29,802 nt of DNA from Streptomyces viridochromogenes (GCF_001270495.1 NZ_LGUR01000266.1:1-29802); one strand, 5' to 3'. Counted from the first letter of the stretch, positions 1 through 9,253 are shown. The notes: generated by a model not told the origin, from the sequence alone. Program-made: numbers and translations.

Positions 1-2
1 CC

Positions 3-1007
3 CCCCCCCCCCGGCGCGCCGGCGGCCCCCGCCTCTTCCGCGTCCTGCACGCCCTGCGCGACCGGGGGCACGGCATCCTCTACGTCAGCCACCGCCTGGA
101 CGAGGTGTACGCGGTGGCCGACACCTTCGCCGTGCTGCGCGACGGGCACCTCGTCAGCCACGGCCCGCTCGCCGGGCACAGCCCCGCCCGCCTGGTGCAC
201 GACATCGTCGGCGAGCAACTGACACACCGCCACCCCGCCCCCGTCCCCGCCGACGGCCCCGCCGTCCTGACGCTCGACGGAGTACGGACCGCCGGCGCGG
301 GACCGGTCGCTCTGGAACTCAGGGCCGGGGAAGTCCTGGGCCTGGTCGGCCTCTCGGGCGCCGGACACACGGACCTCGGACGGGCCCTGGCCGGCGCCCG
401 GCCCATCGTCGACGGCCGGGCACTCCTCGGCGGCCGGCCGTACCACCCGAGCGGGGTCGCGGACGCCGTCCGCCTCGGAGTCGGCCTGGTGCCCGGGGAC
501 CGGCAGCGGGAGGGCTGCCTCGCCGAGCTGACCGTACGGGAGAACCTCCTGGCCAACCCCGGCGCGGCAAGCCCGCCGGCACCGCGGTGGATCAGCCCCC
601 GCCGCGAACGCGCCGAGGCCACCGCCCTCATCGAACGGTTCTCGGTGCGACCCCGCGACAGCGAGGCCCCCATCGCCACCCTGTCCGGCGGCAACCAGCA
701 GAAGGTGATGATCAGCCGCTGGCTCCGGCTGGGCCTGCGCCTGCTCATCCTCGAGGAGCCGACCGCGAGCGTGGACGTGGGAGCCAAGGCCACCGTCTAC
801 CGGCTGCTCGACGAGGCGCTGGCCGCCGGCCTCGCGGTCCTGCTCATCTCCACCGACTTCGAGGAGGTCGTCGGCGCGTGCCGGCGCGCCCTGGTCTTCG
901 TCGGCGGGTCCGTGACGGCCGAGCTGAGCGGCCCGGCCCTCACCGTCGCCGGGCTCACCCGGTCGGCTTCGGCCATGCCGCCCTCCGGAACCGCGACGCA
1001 TCCATGA
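3..1007 (+). CDS. Sugar ABC transporter ATP-binding protein, RbsA/MglA type (5' partial)
   Basis: This is the cytoplasmic energy-coupling ATPase of a carbohydrate-type (CUT2) importer; RbsA/MglA-type proteins carry two fused ABC domains. The window holds the end of domain 1, with the H-loop region YVSHRLDEV and RDGHLVSHGPL, followed by a whole domain 2. Domain 2 has a degenerate Walker A (GLSGAGHTD), the signature LSGGNQQKV, Walker B LLILEEPT and D-loop ASVDVGAK. The lone Walker A lysine is replaced, and the switch region reads LISTDFEEV where SSE is usual; degenerate sites are common in this subfamily. The frame is open to base 3, so the start lies outside the window. The first residues, from a poly-C tract, do not look like the family, which suggests a sequence-end error. 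The stop overlaps the permease start (ATGA, 1004-1007). The substrate cannot be told from sequence. Confidence 0.9.
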   Translation, partial: PPPRRAGGPRLFRVLHALRDRGHGILYVSHRLDEVYAVADTFAVLRDGHLVSHGPLAGHSPARLVHDIVGEQLTHRHPAPVPADGPAVLTLDGVRTAGAGPVALELRAGEVLGLVGLSGAGHTDLGRALAGARPIVDGRALLGGRPYHPSGVADAVRLGVGLVPGDRQREGCLAELTVRENLLANPGAASPPAPRWISPRRERAEATALIERFSVRPRDSEAPIATLSGGNQQKVMISRWLRLGLRLLILEEPTASVDVGAKATVYRLLDEALAAGLAVLLISTDFEEVVGACRRALVFVGGSVTAELSGPALTVAGLTRSASAMPPSGTATHP

Positions 1008-2071
1008 CCCCCTCGCTGCGCGGCCCGGGCGGGCACTTCATCGGCGCTTACGGCCTACTGGCCCTCACCGGCCTGCTCTTCCTGATCTTCTCCCTCGCCC
1101 TGCCGCGTACGTTTCCCACGCTGGACACCGTCGACTCGATCCTGTCCAACCAGTCGATCCCGGCCGTCCTCGCGCTCGCCGCCATGGTCCCCATCGTCAC
1201 CGGCGCGTTCGATCTCTCGATCGGCTACGGCCTCGGCCTCGCCCACGTCATGGTGATGCAGCTCATCGTCAACAACGGGTGGCCCTGGCCGCTCGCCTGC
1301 CTCGCGGTGATCGTCGCGGGGGCGGCCGTCGGCGTCCTCAACGGTGTCATCGTCGTGTTCGGCCGGATCGACTCCTTCATCGCCACGCTCGGGACCGGCA
1401 GCATGCTGTACGCCGTCACCGGCTGGGTCACCGACGGCGGCCGGATCGTCCCCGGACCGCAAGGTCTCCCGGCGGCCTTCACCGACCTGTACGACTCCAC
1501 GTTCCTGGGCCTGCCGGTGCCCGCCTTCTACGTGCTCGCGCTCGCGGGCGTCCTCTGGCTGGTGCTGGAACGGCTGCCGCTCGGCCGGTACCTGTACGTC
1601 ATCGGGTCGAACCCGCGCGCCGCCGACCTGGTCGGCATCCCGACCCGCAGGTACACCGTCTACGCGTTCACCGCGTCGGGACTGATCGTCGGCTTCGCCG
1701 GTGTACTGCTCGCGGCCCAGCAGCAGATCGGCAATCCCAGCGTCGGCCTCGACTACCTGCTGCCCGCCTTCGTCGGCGCCCTGCTCGGCGCCACCGCCAT
1801 CAAACCCGGAAGGCCCAACGCCCTGGGCACGGTCGTCGCCGTCGCCGTCCTGGCCGTAGGACTCACCGGCATCGGCCAGATGGGCGCCGACTTCTGGACG
1901 GTCCCGCTGTTCCACGGCGGCACCCTGCTCCTCGCCGTCGGCCTGGCCGGCTACGCGGCCCGCCGCCGACTCCGCACCGGCGCCGTATCCGCCCGCGACG
2001 CGCCTGCCGAGCCGCCGGAGCCACCGTCCACCCCGACACAGGACGGTGGTCCGACGAGCACCGCCCCCTGA
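1004..2071 (+). CDS. Sugar ABC transporter permease (BPD_transp_2 / RbsC-like)
   Basis: This is a membrane subunit of a CUT2 importer, about 355 residues, of normal length for the family. Many hydrophobic segments run from about residue 15 to 320. Family landmarks are PAVLALAAMVPIVTGAFDLSIG near residues 50-70, where the family has the conserved DLSVG motif, then FIATLGT, YVIGSNPRAADLVGI (the cytoplasmic loop that contacts the ATPase) and GRPNALGT. The C-terminus is a Pro/Thr-rich hydrophilic tail. The ATG at 1004 overlaps the ATPase stop, so the two are very likely translationally coupled. A longer open frame upstream of 1004 is only the shadow of the ATPase. The pair, with the binding protein behind, forms one operon. 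Confidence 0.9.
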   Translation: MTPSLRGPGGHFIGAYGLLALTGLLFLIFSLALPRTFPTLDTVDSILSNQSIPAVLALAAMVPIVTGAFDLSIGYGLGLAHVMVMQLIVNNGWPWPLACLAVIVAGAAVGVLNGVIVVFGRIDSFIATLGTGSMLYAVTGWVTDGGRIVPGPQGLPAAFTDLYDSTFLGLPVPAFYVLALAGVLWLVLERLPLGRYLYVIGSNPRAADLVGIPTRRYTVYAFTASGLIVGFAGVLLAAQQQIGNPSVGLDYLLPAFVGALLGATAIKPGRPNALGTVVAVAVLAVGLTGIGQMGADFWTVPLFHGGTLLLAVGLAGYAARRRLRTGAVSARDAPAEPPEPPSTPTQDGGPTSTAP

Positions 2072-2139
2072 CCCACACCCCGGGCACCGCCCGCGCGCCC
2101 GGTGCCATCCGCCCGCCCATGACTCCGGGAGGAGCTCTC

Positions 2140-3309
2140 GTGCACCGCAACGGCCACCGCAAGGCCACCACCGGCGTCCGCCGAGTTCGGCTCGCCGCCT
2201 GCGCCCTGCTGGCGACGACCAGCGTCCTCGCCGGCTGCGAACGCGGCTCGGAGAGCGGACCGGACCAGCCCACCGGGGGCCCGAGCGGCTGCCCCGAGGT
2301 CCACACCCGGGCGCAGGCCGCTGTCAGCCGGGCGGAGGAGACCGACGTCTCCTGGAACGGGCCCACCACCGGCCCCGCGGCGGAGCCCGGCAAGACCATC
2401 GTCTACGTCGCCCAGACCATGACCAACCCCGGAGTCGCCGGCGCGGCGAAGGGAATGCGGGAAGCGGCGCGGGCCATCGGCTGGAACGCCCGGGTGATCG
2501 ACGGCGGGGGCACCCCGGCCGGCATCCAGGCGGCCATGAGCCAGGCCGTGGCCGTCAGACCCTCGGGCATCGTCATCGGCGGCTTCGACCCCAACTCGAC
2601 CTTGCAGCAGGTCTCGAGGGCCAACGCGGCAGGCATCCCGCTCATCGGCTGGCACGCCGTCGCCGCTCCCGGGCCCAGCCGGCGGCCCGAGCTCTTCACC
2701 AACGTCACCACCCGGGTCGAGGACGTCGCCGCCATCAGCGCCCAATGGATCATCGCCGACTCGGGCGGCCGGGCGGGCGCCGTGCTCATCACCGACGCCT
2801 CGATCCCCTTCGCCAAGAACAAGTCCGACCTGATCAGGAAGGAGCTCGCCACCTGCTCGGACGTCAAGCTGCTGGCGTACGAGAACATCCCGATCCCGGA
2901 CGCGAGCAGCCGCACCCCACGGGTGATCGCCTCTCTCCTCTCCCGCTTCCAGAACAGGTGGACCCACTCCGTCGCCATCAACGACCTGTACTTCGCCGAC
3001 GCGGCACCCGCATTCCGTGCCGCCGGTGAGAAGGGCTCCGGCCCACCGTTCAACATCGGCGCTGGCGACGGCGACCCCTCCGCCTTCCAGCGCATCAACA
3101 GCAGGCAGTACCAGGCCGCCACCGTGCCCGAACCGCTGACCCAGCAGGGCTGGCAGATCGTCGACGAGTTCAACCGCGCCTTCTCCGGCCGACCCGCCAG
3201 CGGGTACGTGGCCCCCGTCCACATCACCACGGCCGACAACAGCGAAGGCGCCACCACCTGGGATCCGTCCGGCTACCGGGAGGCGTACCGGAGGATCTGG
3301 GGCAAGTGA
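2140..3309 (+). CDS. Sugar ABC transporter substrate-binding lipoprotein (Peripla_BP_4)
   Basis: This is the extracellular solute-binding partner of the two preceding genes, 389 residues. The N-terminus is a lipoprotein signal: basic residues, a hydrophobic stretch (LAACALLATTSV) and lipobox LAGC, with Cys33 as the lipidated residue. The mature part starts a periplasmic-binding-protein type 1 fold at KTIVYVAQTMTNPGVAGAAKG, followed by GMREAARAIGW, PSGIVIGGFDP and GIPLIGWHA, the alternating strands and loops typical of ribose/galactose-type binding proteins. The GTG at 2140 is preferred because GGGAGGAG lies just before it (about 2127-2134). An in-frame ATG at 2119 sits upstream of that site and is unlikely to be used. 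The gene lies 68 bases behind the permease. Several cysteines (in SGCPEVH and ATCSD) may form a disulfide. The ligand is unknown. Confidence 0.9.
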   Translation: MHRNGHRKATTGVRRVRLAACALLATTSVLAGCERGSESGPDQPTGGPSGCPEVHTRAQAAVSRAEETDVSWNGPTTGPAAEPGKTIVYVAQTMTNPGVAGAAKGMREAARAIGWNARVIDGGGTPAGIQAAMSQAVAVRPSGIVIGGFDPNSTLQQVSRANAAGIPLIGWHAVAAPGPSRRPELFTNVTTRVEDVAAISAQWIIADSGGRAGAVLITDASIPFAKNKSDLIRKELATCSDVKLLAYENIPIPDASSRTPRVIASLLSRFQNRWTHSVAINDLYFADAAPAFRAAGEKGSGPPFNIGAGDGDPSAFQRINSRQYQAATVPEPLTQQGWQIVDEFNRAFSGRPASGYVAPVHITTADNSEGATTWDPSGYREAYRRIWGK

Positions 3310-3580
3310 GCAGCGGCGACCGGCGGTCCTCGACAGCCAGCCCGATCGCCTGCTGCCGCACCTTGTCGCATGCGGCCGAACCGCTCGCCGCCGACGGCAC
3401 CGCAGTCGCCGGTGCGCCAGAGACCCGACCAAGTGCCGGCCGCCTTGCGGTAGTTGGCGGGCCGTCACGTACGGGGCAAGCTCGTACACGTCTTGCGCTC
3501 CGCCGAATTCCCTGTCGTCGCAGCCGGTTGCGTGATCGACTGTGGCCGTACCGCACCCCGATGACCGCACCGGAGCCGTC

Positions 3581-4471
3581 TTGCCCATACACATCACTGC
3601 CCTCACCGATCCCGACCGCACCTCTTCCGGCTATCGCCTCGCGTGGCTGGCCGGCGGGGATGACGGCGAGCCGCTCGGGTCCGCGTTTCTCCGGGTGTTC
3701 ACCCGGGAGGGCCAGGACCACCTGGCCGAACTCCAGTTGAACGTGCACACGGCGGAGCGGCGCAGACGGGTCGGGTCGCGGCTTCTGGAGACGGCGGTGG
3801 CCGCCGCGCGGGAAGCGGGCCGGCGGTCGGTGATCGCGCAGGCCGACGCGGGCACGCCCGGCGACCACTTCCTTGCCGCGAGCGGCTTCCGCAGGGTGCT
3901 GACACTGACGTATGCCCGGCTTGCGCTGGACGAGTTGGACGGCGGCGCGGTCGACGAGATCAACGCGATCGTCGAACGGCCGCACCCCGGCTACCGTCTC
4001 ACGGCCTGGCGCGGCACCGTCCCCGAGGAGCTGGCCGAGACCTTTGCCCACTCGCGCCGCGCCATGGACGACATGCCGATGGACGACACCGATTACGGTG
4101 TCGTCGCCTGGGACGTCGAGAGAGTTCTGGCCGCCGCCAAGGCCGTCGCCGACCGCGGCGAGCTGCTCACCACCGTGGTCGCCGTCGACGCGTCGGACGG
4201 CTCGATCGCCGGCTTCTCGGAGCTTGTCGTGCCGGGCGACGGCAAGGGCGAAGGGCAGCACTATGGCACCGGCGTGCTGCCCGAGCACCGCGGCCACGGC
4301 CTCGGCCGCTGGATGAAGGCCGAGTCGATCCGCCTCGCCCGCACCGACCACCCCGAACTCGCCGGCCTGGTCACCGATACGGCGGGGAGCAACACGCACA
4401 TGCGGCGCATCAATGACGCACTGGGGTACGTCCCCACCCACCAGGCGCTGGAGTACCAGCTCGATCTGTGA
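3581..4471 (+). CDS. GNAT-family N-acetyltransferase (tandem GNAT fold)
   Basis: This is a predicted acetyl-CoA-dependent N-acetyltransferase of about 296 residues. The first half has LAELQLNVHTAERRRRVGSRLLETA, which matches the acetyl-CoA pyrophosphate-binding (R/Q)xxGxG/A region. The second half has YGTGVLPEHRGHGLGRWMKAESI, a second and better conserved copy (RGHGLG), followed by TDTAGSNTHMRRINDALGY, the usual end of a GNAT domain. Two copies suggest a tandem fold as in mycothiol-synthase-like proteins; the second site looks like the active one. The start is uncertain. The TTG at 3581 has GGAG 5 bases upstream, while the GTG at 3542 has no clear ribosome site, so TTG is preferred. The acceptor substrate is unknown. 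The 270 bases before it hold nothing I recognise. Confidence 0.82.
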   Translation: MPIHITALTDPDRTSSGYRLAWLAGGDDGEPLGSAFLRVFTREGQDHLAELQLNVHTAERRRRVGSRLLETAVAAAREAGRRSVIAQADAGTPGDHFLAASGFRRVLTLTYARLALDELDGGAVDEINAIVERPHPGYRLTAWRGTVPEELAETFAHSRRAMDDMPMDDTDYGVVAWDVERVLAAAKAVADRGELLTTVVAVDASDGSIAGFSELVVPGDGKGEGQHYGTGVLPEHRGHGLGRWMKAESIRLARTDHPELAGLVTDTAGSNTHMRRINDALGYVPTHQALEYQLDL

Positions 4472-4530
4472 AGCCGGCCAGGGGCGCCCCGAAAGGCCAG
4501 TCCGGTACCGACCAGGAGACTAGGAGACCA

Positions 4531-4544
4531 GGCAGGAGTCTGCC
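4531..4544 (+). repeat. Small hairpin between GNAT and HEAT genes
   Basis: GGCAG-GAGT-CTGCC gives a 5-bp stem with a 4-base loop. It lies in a purine-rich stretch with repeated AGGAGAC/CAGGAGAC words (about 4512-4530), 60 bases after the acetyltransferase stop. It might help end transcription, but the stem is short and no T-run follows. Confidence 0.3.
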
Positions 4545-4636
4545 GCCCTAGGTCGGAAAGCCGGAACCGTCCCCACCCCCCTGCGCGCCGCTACAACCTC
4601 CGTCCCGCTCGCCGTGTCTCACTCACCGGGGTGCTC

Positions 4637-6130
4637 ATGGGATCGGAACAACAGATCGCCTTCTTTCTGCGGGAGTTGAAGGACGGCGACACCTGGCGGC
4701 GCGCGGCCGCGGCGAAGGGGCTGGGGAGGGTCGGGCGGGACGAGCACGCGGGGGTGCTCGTCGGCGTGGCGGACGACCGGGCGCCCGAGGTGCGGGAGGC
4801 CGTGGCCGCGGGGCTCGGCCGACTCGGGGTCGCCGAGGCGGGCCGTACGGTGCTGCCCGCCCTGATGGGCGACGAGGACCCATGGGTCCGGCGCCGGGCC
4901 TCGCGCGCCGCGATCCGGCTGGGGCTCGACGGCCCGGAGGTCGTGGACGCCTTCTCACGCCTGCTCCGCGATCCCGACCATCACCTGCGGATCAACGCCC
5001 TGGACGGCTTGGGAGCCCTGGGTGTGCCGGGCTCTGTCCCCGGGCTCGTGGCGCTTCTCGGCGACCGGGAACCAGCCGTGTGGGGACGCGCCCGCGTTCT
5101 CGTGTACCGCTTCCGGGACGACCCCGCCGTCTGGGCCGAGGTGGTCCGTACGGCCGAGCGGGGCGAGGCAGACGCTCGCGTGCGGGCTCTCGAACTGCTC
5201 CCCGGGCAGTGGACCGAGCGTCTCCGCGACTCGCTGGTCACGGGGCTCCGCGACGCATCCGCGCGGCTGCGGATCGCGGTGGCCGGTCGGTTGTCCGACG
5301 TGGAGGCCGCGCAGACCCAGGACGCTCTCGTAGGCGCTCTGGAGGCGGAACGGGACGCCAAGGTGGCGGCCGTGCTGTTGCGTGGGCTCGGCCGACGGGG
5401 CGAGGAACGGGTGAGCGGGCCGGCAGGGCGCTGGCTCGGCGACGCCGTGGCCGGCCCGGCCGCCGCGGACGCGCTGGGAGCCGCGGGGACACGGCCCGCC
5501 GCAGGGATGCTGCGCATGGCTCTCGTCGACCCGGCCTTGCCCGGTCGTACGCGTGCGGCGGTCGCGAAGGCCGTCGGGCAGGCGGGGCGTTGGGACGCCG
5601 TCTGGCTGCTGCTTCCGCTTCTGGACGACCCGGACGGCGATGTGCGCGCGGGAGCGGTGGCCGGCCTGGGCACCTTGGTGGACGACGGGCTCCGCCCCTG
5701 GGAACGCCGTTCCGTGGCCCGGGCGTTGGTGGCCCACCTCGCCGCCGACCCGAACACGGTCTGGCAGACGCACAACGCACTCATCGGCCTGGCGGAGGCG
5801 CTGCCCGGACTGCGGCGGACGGTGGACCGGACCCCTTCGGCCGATGTCCGGGCCGCCGCGCTCTCGCTCCTCGACACGTACAACGCCACCGACGAGAACA
5901 CCGGAGACGACCTGGCGCGCTTCGTCCATGGCCTGGACGACCCGGACGACACGGTCCGCTTCCACGCCACGGAGGGCTTGGCCCACTGGCTCGCGACCAC
6001 CGGCAAACCGCCGCAGGGCGAGCGGCGGCTGCGCGCCCGGCTCACCGCTCTCGCCTCGGCCGACGCGGTGGCGGCGACCCGCGCGGCGGCCGACGAGGCG
6101 CTTCGGACGCTGGACGGGTACCGCCCCTGA
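4637..6130 (+). CDS. HEAT-repeat protein
   Basis: This is a predicted cytoplasmic alpha-solenoid of about 497 residues. There is no signal peptide or membrane segment. It is built from roughly 30-residue helical pairs with the HEAT pattern of Asp/Pro turns and Ala/Leu-rich helices, for example WRRAAAAKGLGRVG, PEVREAVAAGLGRLG, PWVRRRASRAAIRLG, HHLRINALDGLGALG, GDVRAGAVAGLGTL and DTVRFHATEGLAHWL. Such proteins are usually scaffolds or adaptors, and in actinobacteria many are uncharacterised. No catalytic residues are visible. The ATG at 4637 is preferred; a GTG two codons upstream (4631) is also possible. Its stop is 22 bases from that of the convergent permease. The context does not give a partner or a function. 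Confidence 0.85.
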   Translation: MGSEQQIAFFLRELKDGDTWRRAAAAKGLGRVGRDEHAGVLVGVADDRAPEVREAVAAGLGRLGVAEAGRTVLPALMGDEDPWVRRRASRAAIRLGLDGPEVVDAFSRLLRDPDHHLRINALDGLGALGVPGSVPGLVALLGDREPAVWGRARVLVYRFRDDPAVWAEVVRTAERGEADARVRALELLPGQWTERLRDSLVTGLRDASARLRIAVAGRLSDVEAAQTQDALVGALEAERDAKVAAVLLRGLGRRGEERVSGPAGRWLGDAVAGPAAADALGAAGTRPAAGMLRMALVDPALPGRTRAAVAKAVGQAGRWDAVWLLLPLLDDPDGDVRAGAVAGLGTLVDDGLRPWERRSVARALVAHLAADPNTVWQTHNALIGLAEALPGLRRTVDRTPSADVRAAALSLLDTYNATDENTGDDLARFVHGLDDPDDTVRFHATEGLAHWLATTGKPPQGERRLRARLTALASADAVAATRAAADEALRTLDGYRP

Positions 6131-6152
6131 GGCAACGGGAGGCGGCCGGACC

Positions 6153-7616
6153 TCAGCTGTCCGGCACGGCGTCGCCGGAGGGCGCGCCGCCACGGCCGTA
6201 GTGGTGCGTGGTGAACATGTAGAGCAGGCCGGTGCCCACCACCACCGCGCCGCAGAGAAGGACGATCCAGTTCTCCCACCAGGGCTTCTCCGGGGTACGG
6301 GCCCAGCAGATGTTGATGATGGCGAAGATGCCGTAGGCCAGCGCCCCGATGTTCACCGCCAGACCCCAGCGGCCCAGGGTGAACTCGCCCGCCGGACGCC
6401 AGCCCTTGAGGCGGGCGCGCAGCGCGGCCAGGACCACCATCTGGAACGAGCCGTAGATACCGAGGATCGCGAACGAGACGATGTTGGTGAGGGCGTCCTC
6501 GGAGAGCAGCGAGGCGAAGGCGATCAGCAGCGGCACCGCCGCGGACACGAACAGCGCGTAGCCGGGCACCGCACGGGCATGGGCGAACCGTCGCAGCAGT
6601 TGGTGCCCGACGATCATCTCGTCCCGGGCGTAGGAGTAGATGAGCCGCCCCGCGGCGGCCTGGAGGCTGATCGTGCAGGACAGGAAGGAGATCAGCACCA
6701 CGGCCATCACCAGCCGCGCCCCGGTCTCGCCCATGGCGTCGTACAGCACGTCCACCACCGGGTCGGCCTGCTCGCCCGAGATGACCGCGTCGAAGTCCGT
6801 GACCGACAGCAGCAGCGACATACAGGTGAACGTGGCCGCGGCACCGCCGATGTAGATGGTGCGGCGCATCGCGCGGGGGATGACGCGGCCCGGGTGGGCG
6901 ACCTCCTCGGCGGTGTCGCCGCACGCCTCGAAGCCGTAGTACTGGTAGAAGCCGATGATCGCGGCTGCCAGGAACGCCGGCAGGTAGGAGCCGTCCCCCT
7001 CGACTCCGTAGGTGTCGAAGATGACGCCGATGCCGTGGTGCCGGTGGGTGGTCAGCAGGTAGATGCCGACGACGAGGGCGCCGATGAGCTCGCCGGCGAA
7101 GCCGATGATGGCCGCCGCCGACAGCGCCTTGGTGCCCATGTAGTTGATGAGGATGGCGACGACGATGAGCACCGCGGTGCACAGCACGGTGGTGTGCACG
7201 GTGGTCCTGAAGCCGAAGAGGATGGCGATGTAGGGGCCGGCGCCGTACGCGACGGAGGTGATGGTCACCAGCAGCGCCCACATGTACACCCAGCCGGTCA
7301 TCCACGCCCAGCGCTTGCCCCACAGCCGCCGGGCCCAGGGGTAGACACCGCCCGCGATCGGGTACTGGGCGACGATCTCGCCGAAGATCAGCGCGACGAG
7401 GAACTGGCCGCAGCCGGCCAGCACGAACGCCCAGATCATCGGCGGTCCGCCGTCGACGATCGCGATGCCGAAGAGGGTGTAGGTGCTCACCACCGGGGAG
7501 AGGTAGGTGAAGCCGAGGGCGAAGTTGGCCCAGGGGCCCATGTCCTTGCGGAACTCCGAGCCCGGCTCCCCTCCCGGGGTGCCGGACGCCGGGGCGGACG
7601 GCTGCGAGCCGGTCAC
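6153..7616 (-). CDS. APC-superfamily amino acid/amine permease
   Basis: This is a secondary transporter of about 487 residues with around 12 predicted membrane helices. Family landmarks are MGPWANFALGFTYLSPV at the first helix, GGPPMIWAFVLAGCGQFLVA, GEIVAQYPIAGGVYPWA (the conserved substrate-path region of amino acid permeases) and FYQYYGFEACGDTAEEVAHPGR, in which the GFE..g..aEE motif is typical of APC amino acid transporters. The GTG start at 7616 overlaps the stop of the GMC oxidoreductase in GTGA, so the two are translationally coupled; longer open frames upstream are shadows of that gene. As the third gene of the aldehyde dehydrogenase/oxidoreductase operon it probably imports the substrate of the pathway (choline, ethanolamine or a polyamine are candidates). 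The substrate is inferred from context only. Confidence 0.88.
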   Translation of the reverse strand: MTGSQPSAPASGTPGGEPGSEFRKDMGPWANFALGFTYLSPVVSTYTLFGIAIVDGGPPMIWAFVLAGCGQFLVALIFGEIVAQYPIAGGVYPWARRLWGKRWAWMTGWVYMWALLVTITSVAYGAGPYIAILFGFRTTVHTTVLCTAVLIVVAILINYMGTKALSAAAIIGFAGELIGALVVGIYLLTTHRHHGIGVIFDTYGVEGDGSYLPAFLAAAIIGFYQYYGFEACGDTAEEVAHPGRVIPRAMRRTIYIGGAAATFTCMSLLLSVTDFDAVISGEQADPVVDVLYDAMGETGARLVMAVVLISFLSCTISLQAAAGRLIYSYARDEMIVGHQLLRRFAHARAVPGYALFVSAAVPLLIAFASLLSEDALTNIVSFAILGIYGSFQMVVLAALRARLKGWRPAGEFTLGRWGLAVNIGALAYGIFAIINICWARTPEKPWWENWIVLLCGAVVVGTGLLYMFTTHHYGRGGAPSGDAVPDS

Positions 7617-9184
7617 TGTCCGGCCCTCCGCTCCGCGGCCGCCGGGCGGCCGCTGATCAGGTCGGCGGCGCGCTCGGCGGCCAGCAGGACCGTCACCATC
7701 GGGTTGATGGTGGGCATCGTCGGGAACACCGACGCGTCGACGATCCGCACACCCTCGAAGCCGCGCAGCCGCAACCCGGGGTCGCACACGGCCATCGGGT
7801 CGTCGAGGGCGCCCATCCGGCAGGTGCCCGCCGGGTGGTAGACGGTGTGTGCCGCGCGGCGCCCGTACTCGGACAGGTCGGCGTCGGACACCACGGCCGG
7901 GCCGGGCGCGACCTCCCGCAGGAGCCAGCCGCGCAGCGGGTCGGTGGCGGCGACCTCGCGGGCGACTCGCAGACCGTCCACGATGGTGCGCTCGTCATGG
8001 CCCTCGGGATCGGTGAAGTACCGGAAGTCCAGGGCCGGATGTTCGGCCGGGTCGGCGCTGCGCAGCCACATACGGCCGGTGGAGCGGGCGCGCGGCACGT
8101 TCGGCGTCATGCACACCCCGTGCCGGGGCACCGGGTAGCCCAGGCGTTCGGTGTTGACCGTGAACGGCACCTGGTAGAAGTGGAACATCAGGTCCGGGCG
8201 GGGCTGGCCCGTGTCCCGGCGCAGGAACAGGCCGGCGTCGGAGTCCATCGCGGAGTTGGGCGGCAGCGGACCTGCCGTCTCCCAGACGATCACGGACTCG
8301 GGGTGGTCCAGCAGGTTCTCGCCCACGCCGGGCAGGTCGGCCCGCACCTCGATGCCCAGGCCGCGCAGTTCGTCGGCCGGACCGATACCGGAGAGCATCA
8401 GCAGGCGCGGGGTGTCGATGGCGCCCGCGCACAGCAGGAGTTCGCGCTCGGCACGCACGGTGGCCGGTCGACCGTCGGCGTCGCGGACGGCGACCCGGGT
8501 CAGCCGCCCCGCCTCGTCGGTGAGCAACCGGTGGGCCCAGGTCTCCAGGAGCAGGGTGAGGTTGGGCCGGTCCAGGACGGGGTGGAGGTAGGCGACGGAC
8601 GCGGAGGACCGCAGGTTGCCCTCCGGCTGGTAGGCCAGGGAGAAGAAGCCGGTGCCGTCGGCGAAGGGTTCGGCGTTGAAGTCGTCGACGACGGGGACGC
8701 CGAGCGCGCGGGCCGCCGCGGTGACGAAGTCCCTGGCGATCGGATTGCGGTCCGCCTCGGCCACCGGGACGATCTGCGTGAGCAGCCGGTCGCGGTAGGG
8801 GAGGATCGTCGCCGGGTCCCAGCCGGAACAGCCCCGGCTCACCCAGTCGTCGAGGTCCTGCGGCAGCGGCAGGAAGCTGATCAGCGTGTTGTGCGAGGAA
8901 CAGCCGCCGAGCACCCGGGCCCGTGAGTGCAGGATGTGCGAGTTGCCGCGCGGCTGCTCGACGGTGGTGTAGCCGTAGTCGAACTCCGAGCCGAGAAGGT
9001 TGATCCAGTTGCGCAGGCGCAGGACGCGTTCGTCGCCGACATCGCTGGGGCCGCCCTCGATGACACAGACGCGACAGTCGGGGTCCTCGCTCAGGCGGGC
9101 GGCGAGCACACAGCCGGCGGTGCCGCCGCCGACGATGACGTAGTCGTAGGCGGACTCGGTGCCGGGTGCGGGAGTGGTGGCCAT
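7613..9184 (-). CDS. GMC-family FAD oxidoreductase (choline-dehydrogenase-like)
   Basis: This is a predicted flavoenzyme oxidising an alcohol to an aldehyde, 523 residues, normal for the family. The N-terminal FAD-binding motif is VIVGGGTAGCVLAARLSE (Gly19-Gly24), with the ribose-binding acid in VIEGGP. GMC signature 1 is RARVLGGCSSHN and signature 2 is GAIDTPRLLMLSGIGP. Near the C-terminus come HPAGTCRMG with His450 and PTINPMVTV with Asn494, the His/Asn pair that aligns with the catalytic residues of choline oxidase and dehydrogenase. The ATG at 9184 has GAAGAAGGG 8 bases before it. The gene sits between an aldehyde dehydrogenase 69 bases upstream and a permease overlapping by 4 bases. Choline to betaine aldehyde is the most likely reaction, but GMC enzymes vary widely and other alcohols cannot be excluded. 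Confidence 0.9.
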   Translation of the reverse strand: MATTPAPGTESAYDYVIVGGGTAGCVLAARLSEDPDCRVCVIEGGPSDVGDERVLRLRNWINLLGSEFDYGYTTVEQPRGNSHILHSRARVLGGCSSHNTLISFLPLPQDLDDWVSRGCSGWDPATILPYRDRLLTQIVPVAEADRNPIARDFVTAAARALGVPVVDDFNAEPFADGTGFFSLAYQPEGNLRSSASVAYLHPVLDRPNLTLLLETWAHRLLTDEAGRLTRVAVRDADGRPATVRAERELLLCAGAIDTPRLLMLSGIGPADELRGLGIEVRADLPGVGENLLDHPESVIVWETAGPLPPNSAMDSDAGLFLRRDTGQPRPDLMFHFYQVPFTVNTERLGYPVPRHGVCMTPNVPRARSTGRMWLRSADPAEHPALDFRYFTDPEGHDERTIVDGLRVAREVAATDPLRGWLLREVAPGPAVVSDADLSEYGRRAAHTVYHPAGTCRMGALDDPMAVCDPGLRLRGFEGVRIVDASVFPTMPTINPMVTVLLAAERAADLISGRPAAAERRAGQ

Positions 9185-9253
9185 GCGGTGCCCTTCTTCG
9201 TCGGTGGCCGTCGTGCCACGGGCGGACGCTGTGGGTGTCCTGGGCAGCTCTGG

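Noticed and set aside
3310..3580. Possible gene remnant between the ABC importer and the acetyltransferase
   Set aside because: Fragments in several frames (such as NYRKAAGTWSGLWRTGDC on the minus strand) look faintly protein-like, but no family, start or consistent frame could be supported.
1951..3621. Minus-strand open frame of 556 codons opposite the binding lipoprotein
   Set aside because: Antisense shadow of a gene with a clear lipobox and binding-protein fold; Gly/Val/Asp-rich without motifs.
5553..7841. Very long plus-strand open frame (762 codons) across the HEAT and permease genes
   Set aside because: It is antisense to the clearly coding permease and out of frame with the HEAT gene. 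Its composition (Gly/Asp/Gln/His/Arg-rich, with no fold pattern) is that of a high-GC shadow frame.
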